64,000 nt of DNA from Garcia nutans (lineage: Eukaryota; Streptophyta; Magnoliopsida; Malpighiales; Euphorbiaceae). A model generated the notes under the pieces. The model saw nothing but the letters and a program-made list of their open reading frames with translations. It did no database searches and had not been told where the DNA came from. Shown piece after piece: positions 34,575 through 46,113 of the stretch (position 1 is its first letter; each line of letters starts with the position of its first letter). A program made the translations under genes and the position numbers. The stretch is from positions 65,894,501 through 65,958,500 of the forward strand of contig CANTUV010000011.1 of NCBI GenBank assembly GCA_947685225.1. The letters are read 5' to 3'.

Positions 34575-37523
34575 TTGGTAAATAGAAGAGTTGGGTTAAG
34601 ATTCATAATTACTCTGTTTTAACTTTCTCCACTCCGTTTTTGCTATATCCAGTCCAAAACGGTACAGCATGAAGGAAAAGCAAATCAGAAAAAGAGAGAG
34701 TAGACATAGCAAAATATGGAATGGAAGAAGTGCTATACCTTTCTTCCTCTTCCATCTTTCTTAATTTTGATCTGTTGTAGACTTGTAGCATAGATCGATA
34801 AAGTAGAAAAAATTAACATTTTTTTGGGGCGAAATTATAAAGATACAATTTGGAGAGGGATAAATTCCCCATTTTTTCTTTTTTCAATTCTATTAAATTC
34901 TATAAATGGAATGGACGGATGAGATTTTTGGTATTAAAAATTAATTAATTGTAGAGAAATTAATATCCATCTAAGTTAATAAAAAAAATATCCATATGAG
35001 TTTTTCCTTTGGGACGTGAAATTAAATGGTGTGAATCCTACATATATTTATTAGTGACTTTTTATTAGTGAGCATGTGCGAATTTTTTTAACAAACTTAG
35101 TTTAAAAGGAATAAAATCATTACTAAATTTATTATTTTCACCATTAGTAATAAATTTATTATTTTTTATAATAAATTTAGAATCAATTTTTAGTATATAA
35201 AAAAAATTAACTCAGATGAGACAAAGTTACTAATTAATTTTTTTTCTTTTTGTAATCGGGAACACATGCTCGTAGGACCATCACCCTTATAAGGCCAGCA
35301 TGATCCATTAAAGAGCCTACATTCGAGAGAGATTAGCCTAATAATCCATCAGTCAGGATTCTCTACTTTATTTCAAATTTTTGGAAGAGCTCTATATATA
35401 ATACATTCAGTAACTTAATATTAGAGGTGTTGTTATAAAATGTAGTTAAAATTTGTAACATCGCTAGCATACTCATCTATATTTTATCAATCTTTTTAAT
35501 CATGGTGAGTTAATCTTTCATTACCAAGACCTTGTTGACTTAACCAAGATGAGGATCCAAACCACCAAATTAGTTCACCTCCATTATTGTTATTATTAAT
35601 GTTTTCTTCATTTAATCCATAATTTCTTCAAGCAACGTTACGAGGAGATGAGTTTTGTTGGCTTAAATGGTGCACGTGGACCTCTGAGTTATAGTCTTCA
35701 CTGGGTGGCAATAAGTTAGATATTTTTAAATATTTAACCTATTTTGATCTATTTATATAGGATATTGGTGGTTTATAAATGAATTTGATCGGATATAAAT
35801 AGTATTTTTATTATTGGTAACGGATTCAAATATAGACCATTAGATATTCGTTACTCAAACTCGATTATATATTAATTATATTTTATCAAAATTTTAATTA
35901 TATATTAATTATATTTTATTTTAATTATAAAATTTTGTGTTATGAAATTATTTTTAATAAAGTTATGATAATATTAAATATTTATTTATAATTTTTTAAT
36001 TGAAAATTATAATTTATAATTTAAATTTTATAATATTTTTGAATTTTTATATTTAAACGGGTTGGGGTGATTGAGACGGATATAAATATAATTATAATCA
36101 AATTTAAACGGATATAGGTATTTTAAAATTAAATAGGCTCGAGTTTGGTATGACACTTTTTGCAATACTCTATTTGTTGTCATTCGTAGTCCAAAGATAC
36201 TAATGAGATGAAGGGTATTTTTGGTTAGTTAGTCCATGATTCGAACAATATGGATAAAAATATTTTACAGACTTACTAAGAAAAATCTTATACTTCTCCT
36301 TGTTTTTAATATTGGCCTCATGGGTGTTATTAATAATTAAACTCTTTCACTGTCACGAGTGTAAGTTGTGAATTTATGTATTAGTTGGTGCTTGCCAAAT
36401 ATTTATGGTTTCTTTAAATACGTTTAGTTTTATGTTTTTTGTTTCTAATTTTTCTTTTAATGTTTCTAATTATTGTTAATAAATTGATCATTTTATGATT
36501 ATATTCGCATTGTTAATTATTTGTAGCAAAAAGAAGGCATTTGTTTTTTTTTTTGTTCAATTACTTGCAGGTAGATGTAAGCACAATTGTAAGAGCAGTT
36601 ACGATGATATAGACTATTGAAAAGCAAAGCATTGATTAGCAGAAAATGTGGCAAAATTGAAACCAGGTGACGCATGAAGCTGCGTCATTTGTGCTTGAAT
36701 GGAGGCGAATGCTGTGTTCTTTTAGCTTACTATATATAGAGAGGTTGAGAATTTGAATATCAATTCATTTCAAAATATTGAACATTTGACTATAATATCA
36801 TATTTACTTTTTCTTTTGATTTTACATTTAAAGTAAAATTTTTAATACATAACTATGTAAATGAACTAAAAAGAATAAATCCCATAGAATTTCAAATCAC
36901 AATATATGCCTAAAACCAGAGGTTGATGGTGATGGAAAGCTTGTTTGATAAAAAGATTTGGTTTTGTTTGTCCTTCCAACAATTGCGTACTTGCTTTCCT
37001 CTACCAATTTACCAAAAAGGGAAAAAATACAGAGAAACATAATGTTTATTTCGAAATGGCCTTTATAGCCATAATAGAGCCATGACAGAAATACTCACTT
37101 CCTTACAAGTTACCTAGTTTGTAGTTTGGTACTCTTTATTTAGCTACAAGACAAGCCATTCGAATTTACTCTCTTTTTTTAGCTATATTGAGCTTGATTT
37201 TCCCCATTAACGATACCCATCAGAACCCCAGTTATTACTAATTTCAAATATGAATTTATGATGTCATCCAATCGAGAATTACTCAGTTATGTCAATCCAA
37301 TTTCAATCACCTCTTAAGAAATCATTAAATGAAGAAATATAACAAAAAGCCTGAATTTAAGTTGAATTCAACTTTGACTTGTGAAGAAACTAAAAAGCTC
37401 AAAACATTACAGGAATAGACGTGGGAAAAATGTGCACCTCTTACAATGAATCTTTTACATTGGGATTTCAATGGAAACTTCCTCAATATGGACTAAAACC
37501 TCTAAGCACAGCCTGCAAATAAT
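34575..37523. other. Intergenic DNA, no gene seen
   Basis: AT-rich with decayed repeat-like tracts (35720-36150). A short inverted repeat TGACGCA/TGCGTCA (36668-36687) contains TGACG motifs of as-1/bZIP type. No ORF is supported. Confidence 0.55.
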
Positions 37524-39373
37524 TCACATTATCACAAACTGATGATTTTGGTGCAAATGTAAGAATACACAAATATATAAAAAAACCAAGGTCATAATAT
37601 CTTTCAATGTCACGCTGATCCTCTTTCCACTGCTGCAGGGGAAAGTACTTCCACTATAGCATCCCTTATTTTGTTTGATCCCTTTGCCATGATCTTCAAG
37701 AATGAAAGTAGAGTTTGTCTTCCCATCACTAAACAAGATACCCCAAAAGAAAGGGCCTTTGTGAAAACCAACCAAGCCTACTCCCACCTCAGTATGTGAT
37801 TTGTTTCTCAAAAGGGATAGAGTTCTATTTTCTTTAACAAGAACATGAGAAAATGCTTGTGATGGCTCAACATACTTTGATTCACAACCCACAATGTGGC
37901 CAGTAATGGTGCCAAAAGTCGGTAGCTCTACACCACAATTGGGAGCAAAAACCTCAGTGAAGTCATCTTCAGGTGGTTTGCAGTTAAGGGCATTGTTACC
38001 ACTACAGTTACCCTTGCATAATTCAATATATTGCAGAGCCATGCAGCCAAGACCAGGGCTATCATTAAGCTGCGGAAGTTTATGGGCTGTCCGATTCTCA
38101 TTAATGATCTCAACAAGATCATCTGCAGGATTCCCTGCTTGCCAAACAGATAATAACCTACTGTTAGAAAGGTTAGTATGTTTACACGCAATCTAACTTT
38201 GCTAAAACAATTAGGGAATTTCTCATGACCAAATATTAATACCCACTCAAATGAAGGCTCTTACCCTAAAAAATTGTTTTCTGCAGAACACAACTAGGAT
38301 AGGCGCTCAACTGTTCTCCAATCACAATTGTTCTAATATACAGAATGAATTGTTGTAAACTATATGAATTGTTTTATGTTACTGTATACATCTCAAAAAA
38401 ACAAAATTCACAAGGAGACCCAAATGCTCAGTAAAACCTGATTGAAACTAGTATTCAGATATCATCAAATTAAAAGCTCATTGATAATAGCAATGAATTG
38501 TTGTAAACTATATGAATTGTTTTATGATTCTGTATACATCTCAAAAAAAAAAAAACAAAATTCACAAGGAGACCCAAATGCTCAGTAAAACCTGATTGAA
38601 ACTAGTATTCAGATATCATCAAATTAAAAGCTCATTGATAATAGCAATGAATTGTTGTAAACTAAATGAATTGTTTTATGATTCTGTATACATCTCAAAA
38701 AAAAAACAAAATTCACAAGGAGACCCAAATGCTTAGTAAAACCTGATTGAAACTAGTATTCAGATATCATCAAATTAAAAGCCCATTGATAATAGCAATA
38801 TTCTTTTGATGCAATAATGAGTCAAATATACACCATATACTGGTTGGTGCACCAAAAAGAGCAACTTCAATCAACTAGTGCGTACAAAAAGGTTGCTAAA
38901 ACCTTTTTGGTTCTGAAATGCGCTACTTTTAGTCATCTTAACTGCAAGATAAAATGTCGAATTGATTGGGGCAATCTATGAACAAGGATATTTATGTAGT
39001 AGTTAGTATTTAGTTTAACTAAAAGTCTAAAACTAATTGTTTTTCGGGATGCCAAAAGCTTTTAGCAATCCTGTTACTGTTTTTGGTTCCAGTAAAAATC
39101 TTAAATGTCCAACATGTTAATTGACAAAAGGGGATAGTAGGGCGGACCCCTTAGATTCACATACCACATCTGAAATCATCAGTCAAGAATCCTTATAAAG
39201 AACAGTGTAAAAATGAGATAACAAATGCAGAAATCACAAAAAAGGCAGGTTTTTCCCTTGATATTAAAGACAGTGAACACATTACCATGGTTCTCGGAGG
39301 AAACAAAAGCTGCTAGAAGAAGATGACAGAGCAGAATCCACTCACAGCAGCAGAGCTTCTTGAAGGGTATCAT
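37524..39373 (-). CDS. Secreted Cys-rich plant protein of unknown function, 232 residues
   Basis: Two exons (39373-39286 and 38134-37524) around a 1.15-kb GT-AG intron. The join is phase 1 and gives SENHG|NPADD. Residues 1-26 form a signal peptide (EWILLCHLLLAAFVSS core). The mature part begins DDLVEIINENRTAHKLPQLN, a helix pattern reminiscent of CAP/SCP proteins, and contains many cysteines (LGCMAL, LCKGNC, PNCGVELP, VGCES, GCYSG, FPCSS) and several N-glycosylation sites (NRT, NKS, NST). A hydrophobic stretch near the end (IMTLVFLYICVFLHL) suggests a GPI signal or membrane tail. It matches a conserved plant family usually annotated only as uncharacterised or ferredoxin-like; I see no ferredoxin iron-sulphur motif. 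Confidence 0.88.
38344..38799. repeat. Tandem repeat of about 150 bp, three copies, inside an intron
   Basis: Copies start at about 38344, 38492 and 38646 (AATGAATTGTTGTAAACTA), with periods of 148 and 154 bases. They differ mainly in the length of an A-run and a few substitutions. The array lies in the intron of the secreted-protein gene. Confidence 0.95.
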
Positions 39374-40005
39374 CGTCAACTACACTTATAGTCCTCCAAA
39401 TGGAAAGGGAAAGAAGAAAAGAAACCCTAATTTCATAAAGGATTCCACTCCTTTCCCAGCATTTTGAAACAAAGAGAATATTGGTTACACAGTACTCTCT
39501 AGTAGTGCGAAATGGGAATGGAAAAGATTTTAATTTTTTGCTCTTCGGAATAAAAAAGAAATAGGATTAAAGTTGAAAGTGTCAGATATTAAGGACAAAT
39601 CATGGAAATGGTGGTCCCAAGTAGCCGTTGTTCAGAACCTTTACTGGTTTCTTTTTGACAAGAAATAGTGCGCCAGCTAGTGATTGGCGAACCGCTCGCT
39701 AATTGTTAACTGGCGGTTCGCCTGTTGTTAACCGGGAAACCGCCAATAGTGTTAGACCTGGAGGAGGGTCCTAAAGTATTGGGCTTGGGCCATATTTTGT
39801 TGGCCGTATGATGTGCTAGACTACATTACATATCCGGAAATGGCGGATGAGTTTTATATCATTTGATTTCAAATGTTTTAAAAATTTTAGGGTTTTCTGA
39901 TCAACAGCTTTTTAAAAGAATGGAAGGGTTAAAACAATTATGGTAAAAACTGACTAATTTGCTAATTATCAAATTCGTTTTTTTTAGTTTGTTTCTGATA
40001 CGAAA
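39374..40005. promoter_or_regulatory. Divergent intergenic region with GC-rich inverted repeat
   Basis: About 650 bases between two divergent genes. GGCGAACCGC (39686-39695) is mirrored by GCGGTTCGCC (39713-39722) with a 17-base loop. A related ACCGCCAAT follows at about 39739, and GTTAAC occurs twice nearby. It could be a compact cis element or a transposon remnant. Confidence 0.5.
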
Positions 40006-40041
40006 ATGGAATTACAGGGCGCAAATGCAGTCAATGGATAG
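40006..40041 (+). promoter_or_regulatory. Upstream ORF overlapping the start of the 92-residue protein
   Basis: ATG GAA TTA CAG ... TAG encodes 11 residues in another frame and spans the main ATG at 40025. If transcribed, it should lower or regulate main-ORF translation. Confidence 0.45.
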
Positions 40042-41185
40042 GACGGCGGAGAAAGTCGCCTATGGCGGTATATTGCTGTTAGTCTTCACTTCTCTTCTTT
40101 CTCTCAAAAATAAGTCTTTTCAATATTTGCGGTTCTCTTTGTTTACCAGCCGGCGTTGTCACGGGAGCTGTAGGTATAGCTGCCGGAGTAGCATTCGGCA
40201 CTAAAATGGTCTTTGACTGGTTTGTTTCTCTTCTGCTGTCGTGTGATTGTGGGGAAATTCAATAGATTTTAGTGACATGTTGTCTTCTCGCAGGGTGATT
40301 GATCGCTATGATGATTTCGAGACAAGGACTATTGACAGGTTTGCTCTAATTTATTTATTCATTTCTTCTTTTTCTCCTTTTTAATCTCTTATCAGATTGG
40401 TAATCACTGCTAGTAACTGATTTAGTTGTTGTTACTCTGCTAATTGTTCCATTTCCTACTAACGTAAAAGCTACTAGATATCTCTTGGAGTTACTCAAAT
40501 TTTAGTTTCTATCAAGTTGATTGATTGTTGAATTATTGTTTGTTATTTATGTGCTTTGCCCGTCATTTCAGAGTTTGATATTTCTATGCTACTTGTTTTC
40601 AGTTAGGGGACTAGGCATTTGAGAAGATAAGTAGTTTAGTGATTTTTGAATCCAGACTTGTACAATGTCCATTGTCTTTTTTAGAAGAAAGAAAAAGTTA
40701 AACTCTCAGTTAACCAGGTATTATATAGCTCCCAATGGGACCAGAACATTCTGTTTGGACCATTCTGCACCAATTTCCAACCCTGAAACTCTCCTAGAAT
40801 GTGACAGAATGTGATTTTCTTATCTTGGTCACTTATTCATTTGTGGACCTATTTTAAATGCTCTATGCCTTTGTTTGTATTGTTCTTTGTTCATATCATA
40901 AATGGGTCTACATATACTCCAATGCCTCCATTGTTCTTCTTTTAGTCATATGAGTTGATCTTTCACCTTACTGCATCTTTAATTAATTGTGATTATGTTC
41001 ACATATGGCGAGGAGGAATTCACGTTTCCAGTTATTGCCTTTTTCTTTTGCCGTTTCCTTTCAGGATTATGCGGAAAATAGAAATGAACAGAAGGAATGG
41101 AAGTAAAGGAATTTCAGAATCTAAACCAGATGTAATGCTTTCCCATTTTGAGTTCTTGGATATTCATAATTCACTGGTTCTCTAA
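40025..41185 (+). CDS. Small protein of unknown function, 92 residues, four exons
   Basis: Exons 40025-40067, 40150-40219, 40294-40338 and 41065-41185 all have GT-AG borders. The phases agree at every join, and the spliced frame is open for 279 bases. The protein starts MQSMDRTAEKVAYGAG, has a Gly/Ala/Val-rich hydrophobic stretch (about residues 14-37, GVVTGAVGIAAGVAFGTKMV) fit for a membrane helix, then a charged part (VIDRYDDFETRTIDR, IMRKIEMNRRNG). I do not recognise the family. Consistent phases over four short exons make chance unlikely. The last exon may be longer or spliced differently (GTAATG after KPD at 41131), so the C-terminus is less certain. Confidence 0.65.
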
Positions 41186-42836
41186 TCAGCTGCGAACCAT
41201 TTTATTTATAGCTGAACAATTTTATTTTTGTAAATCAAATATGTGCCTTAATCATGACCCAAAGGCTTGCAAGAGCAGAGTAATAGATCTTTATTTACTG
41301 TTAATGCAAATAAGTTTCCTCTAATGGCTTTCCTGAAGGATCAATTGCATGTTAACTAGATGCACTAAATTGCATAATACTTAAGATGCATTTACATATA
41401 TACTTCACAGGCAAAACATGTTCTTTATTATGCATCCCTTTTGTTGTCAAAATGTTTTGTCTGTTCTGCAAATGCACAGGAGGCCAAAGCATCTCCAAGT
41501 TTGACTCTGGTGTGGTTATCATTTACCTTTTTTTTTTCTGGTTCAGTTGTTACATGATGCAGTATTAAGAGTCCCTTTTTGTTTTTGGTGAAGCATGTTA
41601 AATAAGTTATATTACTGGTATATTTATTCAATAACACTAAAGAAATTCATTTTACAGGGCACATAATGATACTATTTTAGGAGGTCTGGCAAAAAACTGT
41701 GGAAAATGCAGCTTCAAGGCATTTGATGCAGAGATACATCTTACCTTTCTTTTAGTTAATCTTCATCTATTACCAATTGGCAATGGGGGATAATACACAG
41801 AAACATTTTGATTTCATTTCATTGATTCATTTTACAAGCTCCTTTGCTAAGGTTGTGTTTTAACCAGATACCATTGTATTTTTCTTTGTTGATGCATTTT
41901 GCTGCCGTTATCTTAATGCATTAATTCCATTTTGATGCTTATTTTTGTTGTGGCACCTATCTTGAATTTTACATATAATTAATGAAACGAATACTTTTTT
42001 TTTATATAATATTTCATACTCGATGTAGTGGAAGTTCCTGTATGTGTTTAGAGATTAATTTTATAGTCTATTTATTTTCATAATAAATGAAAAGATAAAT
42101 AATAATAAATAGTTTTTGTTTAAAATATATATAAAAGTAAAAAAAATAAAAAAAAATATTATGGTGATGTGTGTTATACTTATTATAAATAATAACAATA
42201 ATAAATTTGTTACACTTTTGCTGCATCCGGGCATATGTGGTATTAAATGGATATGAAATTTAATTGCAAATAAAATTTATTTTAAAATTATTATTTTATA
42301 GTGATAAATTTTATTTATAAGTAATTATTATTTTATAAAAATTAAGATTATTTTATATTTTTATTTTAAATTTATTTCTATATAATTAATATATTGTGTA
42401 ATGAGTGATAATTAAAGAGAATGATAATTTGATAAAATAGTTGTATTAATTATAATATTATATAGTTTTTTTAATTTATATATAAAAATTTTAAAATGGT
42501 AATTATTTATAAACAAGGAGAGTACATATTATTATATTAAAATTTAAATGCAAAATTTAATTATAATTAATTTTGATACTCACATTAATTTAATGCTATA
42601 GTTTCTATTTTCTTAAATTTGATGTAATTTTTTAAATAAGATGTAATTATGTTAATTTATATAATTTAAAATGAAATTATTATTCATATAATAATATATA
42701 AATTTATATAATAAATAAATAATAAATAAATTTATTGTTAAATTTCTTTTTTATTTAAAAGAATTTTTAACACCTAAATAGTACAGTAATAAAAACAAAA
42801 AAGAAAGAAGAATCCAGAATTTTGTAGAAATATTGT
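41186..42836. other. Intergenic DNA, no gene seen
   Basis: 3' flank of the small gene, then very AT-rich DNA from about 41990 with no coding signal. Confidence 0.6.
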
Positions 42837-42846
42837 GACACGTGTC
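42837..42846 (+). promoter_or_regulatory. Palindromic G-box upstream of the chaperonin gene
   Basis: GACACGTGTC, a perfect 10-bp palindrome with a CACGTG core, about 120 bases before the ATG at 42964. Confidence 0.5.
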
Positions 42847-42963
42847 CCTGCAAATTATAGGGGCGAAGCCGAGTAGGGATTTAGGAAGGAAAAAAGAGTG
42901 TTTTTGTGTTGTTGGGCAGCTGCTTAATTTGAATAGTTAGAAGGTGTGGATTATCCGATATCC

Positions 42964-44973
42964 ATGGCCATGGCGTCTTCATTTGTTTCACTGTCAAAAC
43001 CTTTCTTTGTTAACAAAACAACTTCTCCTTCCCTTTCTCAACGCAGACTTGTTGGTCTGTTCACTTTAATGCTCTATTTTATAGTATATGTTTGTTACAT
43101 TTCCTGCTTTTTTTTACCAATTTCTTTCTGGGTCTTCAGGATTGAGTAGAAATGCTCTAAGAATCAATGCAATTGCCAAAAAATGGGAACCCGCGAAGGT
43201 ACTGATTGCTTGCTACTTGGGACAATTTTCATTTCCCTATTCGTTTTAGTCTCAATTAATTGGTTATTCTCATGGGAGTGACTTTGAGGGTTGCAGGTTG
43301 TTCCTCAAGCTGATAGAGTCCTTATCCGTCTTGAAGAGCTGCCTGAGGTATACTTTACTGCTTCTTCTGTTCTCTCAACAATTTGTGACAACCCACTCTA
43401 ATTTTTTCTAATGCATCTGTGGATTAGTAACTTTCTTTTCAAATCAATGTTTAAATTATGCTGCTAAAGAGATTGTGGGAAATTGCTCTTTCTAGCATGC
43501 TGAAAACATTTGTTTGAGGTTTTGGCAAGAATATGCATTTTATTAAACTAGTGAGTCTGCTATTATATGCAAATGGCCTTATTTAAATGTTTATTGACTT
43601 CACCTATCAAGGCTTGCTGGTCTTTGTTATTTATTTATTTATTTTTTTTACATTCTCAATTCACCCTCGCACCATTGAGAATTACGTGGCTATGAGTGGA
43701 GAAACTAATCTTTGCAATGTAAAGTGATAGTTAAACACACATCTTATGTCCATGCCTTTTAATTGATCTTTTCCCCCCTCAAGGAAAGGAAGAAATTATT
43801 TTTCCTGTAAGAAATTGTTAATATAATGTAAGCTGTATTGTTTTTTATCTATTGTTAGAGGGATGATGAATTAATTGCTGTTTAAAAGTATACGTGTATA
43901 ATATTCCCATTTTTGAGCTGTCTTTCTCATTGATGAACAATGTGCCCCAGAAATCAACTGGTGGAGTTTTGTTGCCCAAAGCAGCTGTGAAATTTGAGCG
44001 ATACCTAATGGGGGAGGTTAGTACTTTGTAATATTCCTGTTATTGTCTTTGGGAAGGCATATTGATTTTTTCGACACAATATCCAATTTTTTTCAGGTAC
44101 TGTCTGTTGGTGCTGAGGTTGGGGAAGTGGAGGCTGGAAAGAAGGTTAGCAGTCATGCCTGACTTAATTCAATACAAAGATTTTAATCAACTTGATATTG
44201 TCAATATAAAAGTTCTGCTGGAGAATTTTATCTCTGGGATCATTATATTGCCATCCTTGATATTTGACTTTGTTCGATGCAATAGTCTTTGCCATTTACA
44301 TGTGTCTATTGTCTGTATTTTTTGTAGGTTCTTTTCTCCGACATTAATGCTTATGAGGTGAGTAGTATTACCAATCTATGAAACTGCATATCACACTTGG
44401 AATTACTTCAAGTGCATCTCTAAATTTCCCCCTTTGTTCACTATTGGACAATAGATGAAGGGATACTTGCATATGCAGGAGGGCCTTCTACTCTGCCCCC
44501 CTAAATTTGTATTGCCAAATTAATGTGGCTTGTGAAATTCTTTGACAAGCCTGAGATGAGGATACCATCACCTTCCCTTTCTCTCTCATTTGGGAGTAAA
44601 TAATGTCCATATTATGCTACCCCTTCATATCGTAATGCTCTGTAATGTGATGAACAATCTAGTAGATGTTGAATAATTCTTAATTTGTCATCAAACCAGG
44701 CTTGTGTTCATTCACCTAGGAGATGACTGTCTCCCAAAAATTACTGAGCTTGTCTTTGTTGATTTTGCCATGTGCAGGCGTATTGAAGTTTCTTTCTATC
44801 AAAAATCTGTTCAATGGTTCATTATTATCAGTACAATCATGTTTGTTTATGTATGTTGATTATTTGTTTGCCTGCATTCATCATGCATTTTGGCAATTGT
44901 GCAGGTTGATCTAGGAACAGATGCAAAGCTGTGTTTTTGCAAAGCTGGCGACTTGTTGGCTGTGGTTGAGTGA
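42964..44973 (+). CDS. CPN10-2: Chloroplast 10-kDa chaperonin (single-domain Cpn10, CPN10-2 type)
   Basis: Seven exons: 42964-43054, 43140-43198, 43297-43347, 43951-44016, 44097-44144, 44328-44357 and 44905-44973. All have GT-AG introns and agreeing phases, giving 137 residues. A Ser/Thr-rich plastid transit peptide of about 40 residues (MAMASSFVSLSKPFF ...) precedes one GroES fold: KVVPQADRVLIRLEELPEKS, then the mobile loop GGVLLPKAAVKFERYL, then GEVLSVGAEVGEVEAGKKVLF and a C-terminal DLLAVVE. It caps Cpn60 rings in the stroma, probably beside the tandem-domain Cpn20. The length fits the single-domain form. A second ATG lies two codons downstream. Confidence 0.95.
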
Positions 44974-46113
44974 ATTCGAGAGTTTCGGCTAGATTTCTGA
45001 AAGTTCAAATTTCTATGAGTGCTAGAGTAGGGCTTCATGGTCACATTTTATCAAGTGATAAGGGATCTTTTATTTTGTACAAGGATATCCTGAACAAACT
45101 CCCTTTTTTCATAAAACTGGGGTTAACTGGTCTGTTGTATCCATTCCTTGTTCTAATCCTTCCAATTCTTCAATGTCCAAACACTCAAAGTTCTGCTTTT
45201 GAAATAAGTATTTTGCATTATTAATTGATTGGTGGACCTAATTTCATTCATATGGGATAATTCAATGGTATTCCTTGGTGAGCAAATGTGGATACTATTA
45301 AGTGCACATCTATTTCATGTTTACGTGAAATTCATTTTTTACATTTTCAGGTGACTCTTGTGAGTTACAAAAATAATGTTGCTACTTGACAGGTTCCACG
45401 CAAGTGAGAAGCCAACTGTGATGTTTTTTTTTTTTTTTTAAATTCCATGTTAGTGATGAGATTTTTGAATTTTTTGCAGAGTTCAGTCTTTTAATTTCCT
45501 TTTTTTTTTTATGGTAAATGATGTGATTTTTGGATTTTTCTGTAAAATTTAGATTTTGGACATTTGTAAAATTTGAGAAAGAAGTTATTTCACTGGGTTT
45601 TTTTTTAAAAAAAAGTTTAGTTTTCATATGTAAAATTTGAAAAATAGATGACAGTGCAGTATTATCGTATTGTGTTATCTTTTCCAAGTTACTTCAATTA
45701 CTCCAATGACAATGATTGAATTTTGTGTTCTCTATTTCGAGTTCTCATTTCTTTTTTTTTTTTTCAGTATTGCAACTGAAGAATGGGGAGTCGATTATGG
45801 ATTGCTCAGGCTAAATCTCGATATGCAGTTTTCATTTAAAAAATAAACAATACTTAAACTTCGTACAAAATTACCAAAATTGTGCGTTCAGTCCAACACA
45901 CCAAAAGCCAAAAAGACCCCAAGAATTTGATTGATTGAACGCTGTGAACGGATAATACGGAACGGAAATCAAAATTTTCAGGTTAAAATCCATTTCCTTG
46001 GGAAACAAAAGGTGAAAGATGGCTTCCCATGCATCTGCGATGAAATTCCTTGGGAAAAAAAAATCGTTGAACACATTCCAGGCAAAAATAAGCCTATGCC
46101 ACGGAGAAACGAA
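44974..46113. other. Convergent intergenic region, no gene seen
   Basis: Holds the 3' ends of two convergent genes (chaperonin plus, TGD4-like minus). Several long T- or A-runs but no ORF of note. Confidence 0.7.

Noticed and set aside
38344..38799. Regular repeats considered as a CRISPR-like array
   Set aside because: Units are about 150 bp and directly adjacent with no unique spacers, in a plant intron.
45382..45687. 101-codon ORF on the minus strand
   Set aside because: Lys/Asn-rich translation of A/T runs in the 3' flank of the chaperonin gene.
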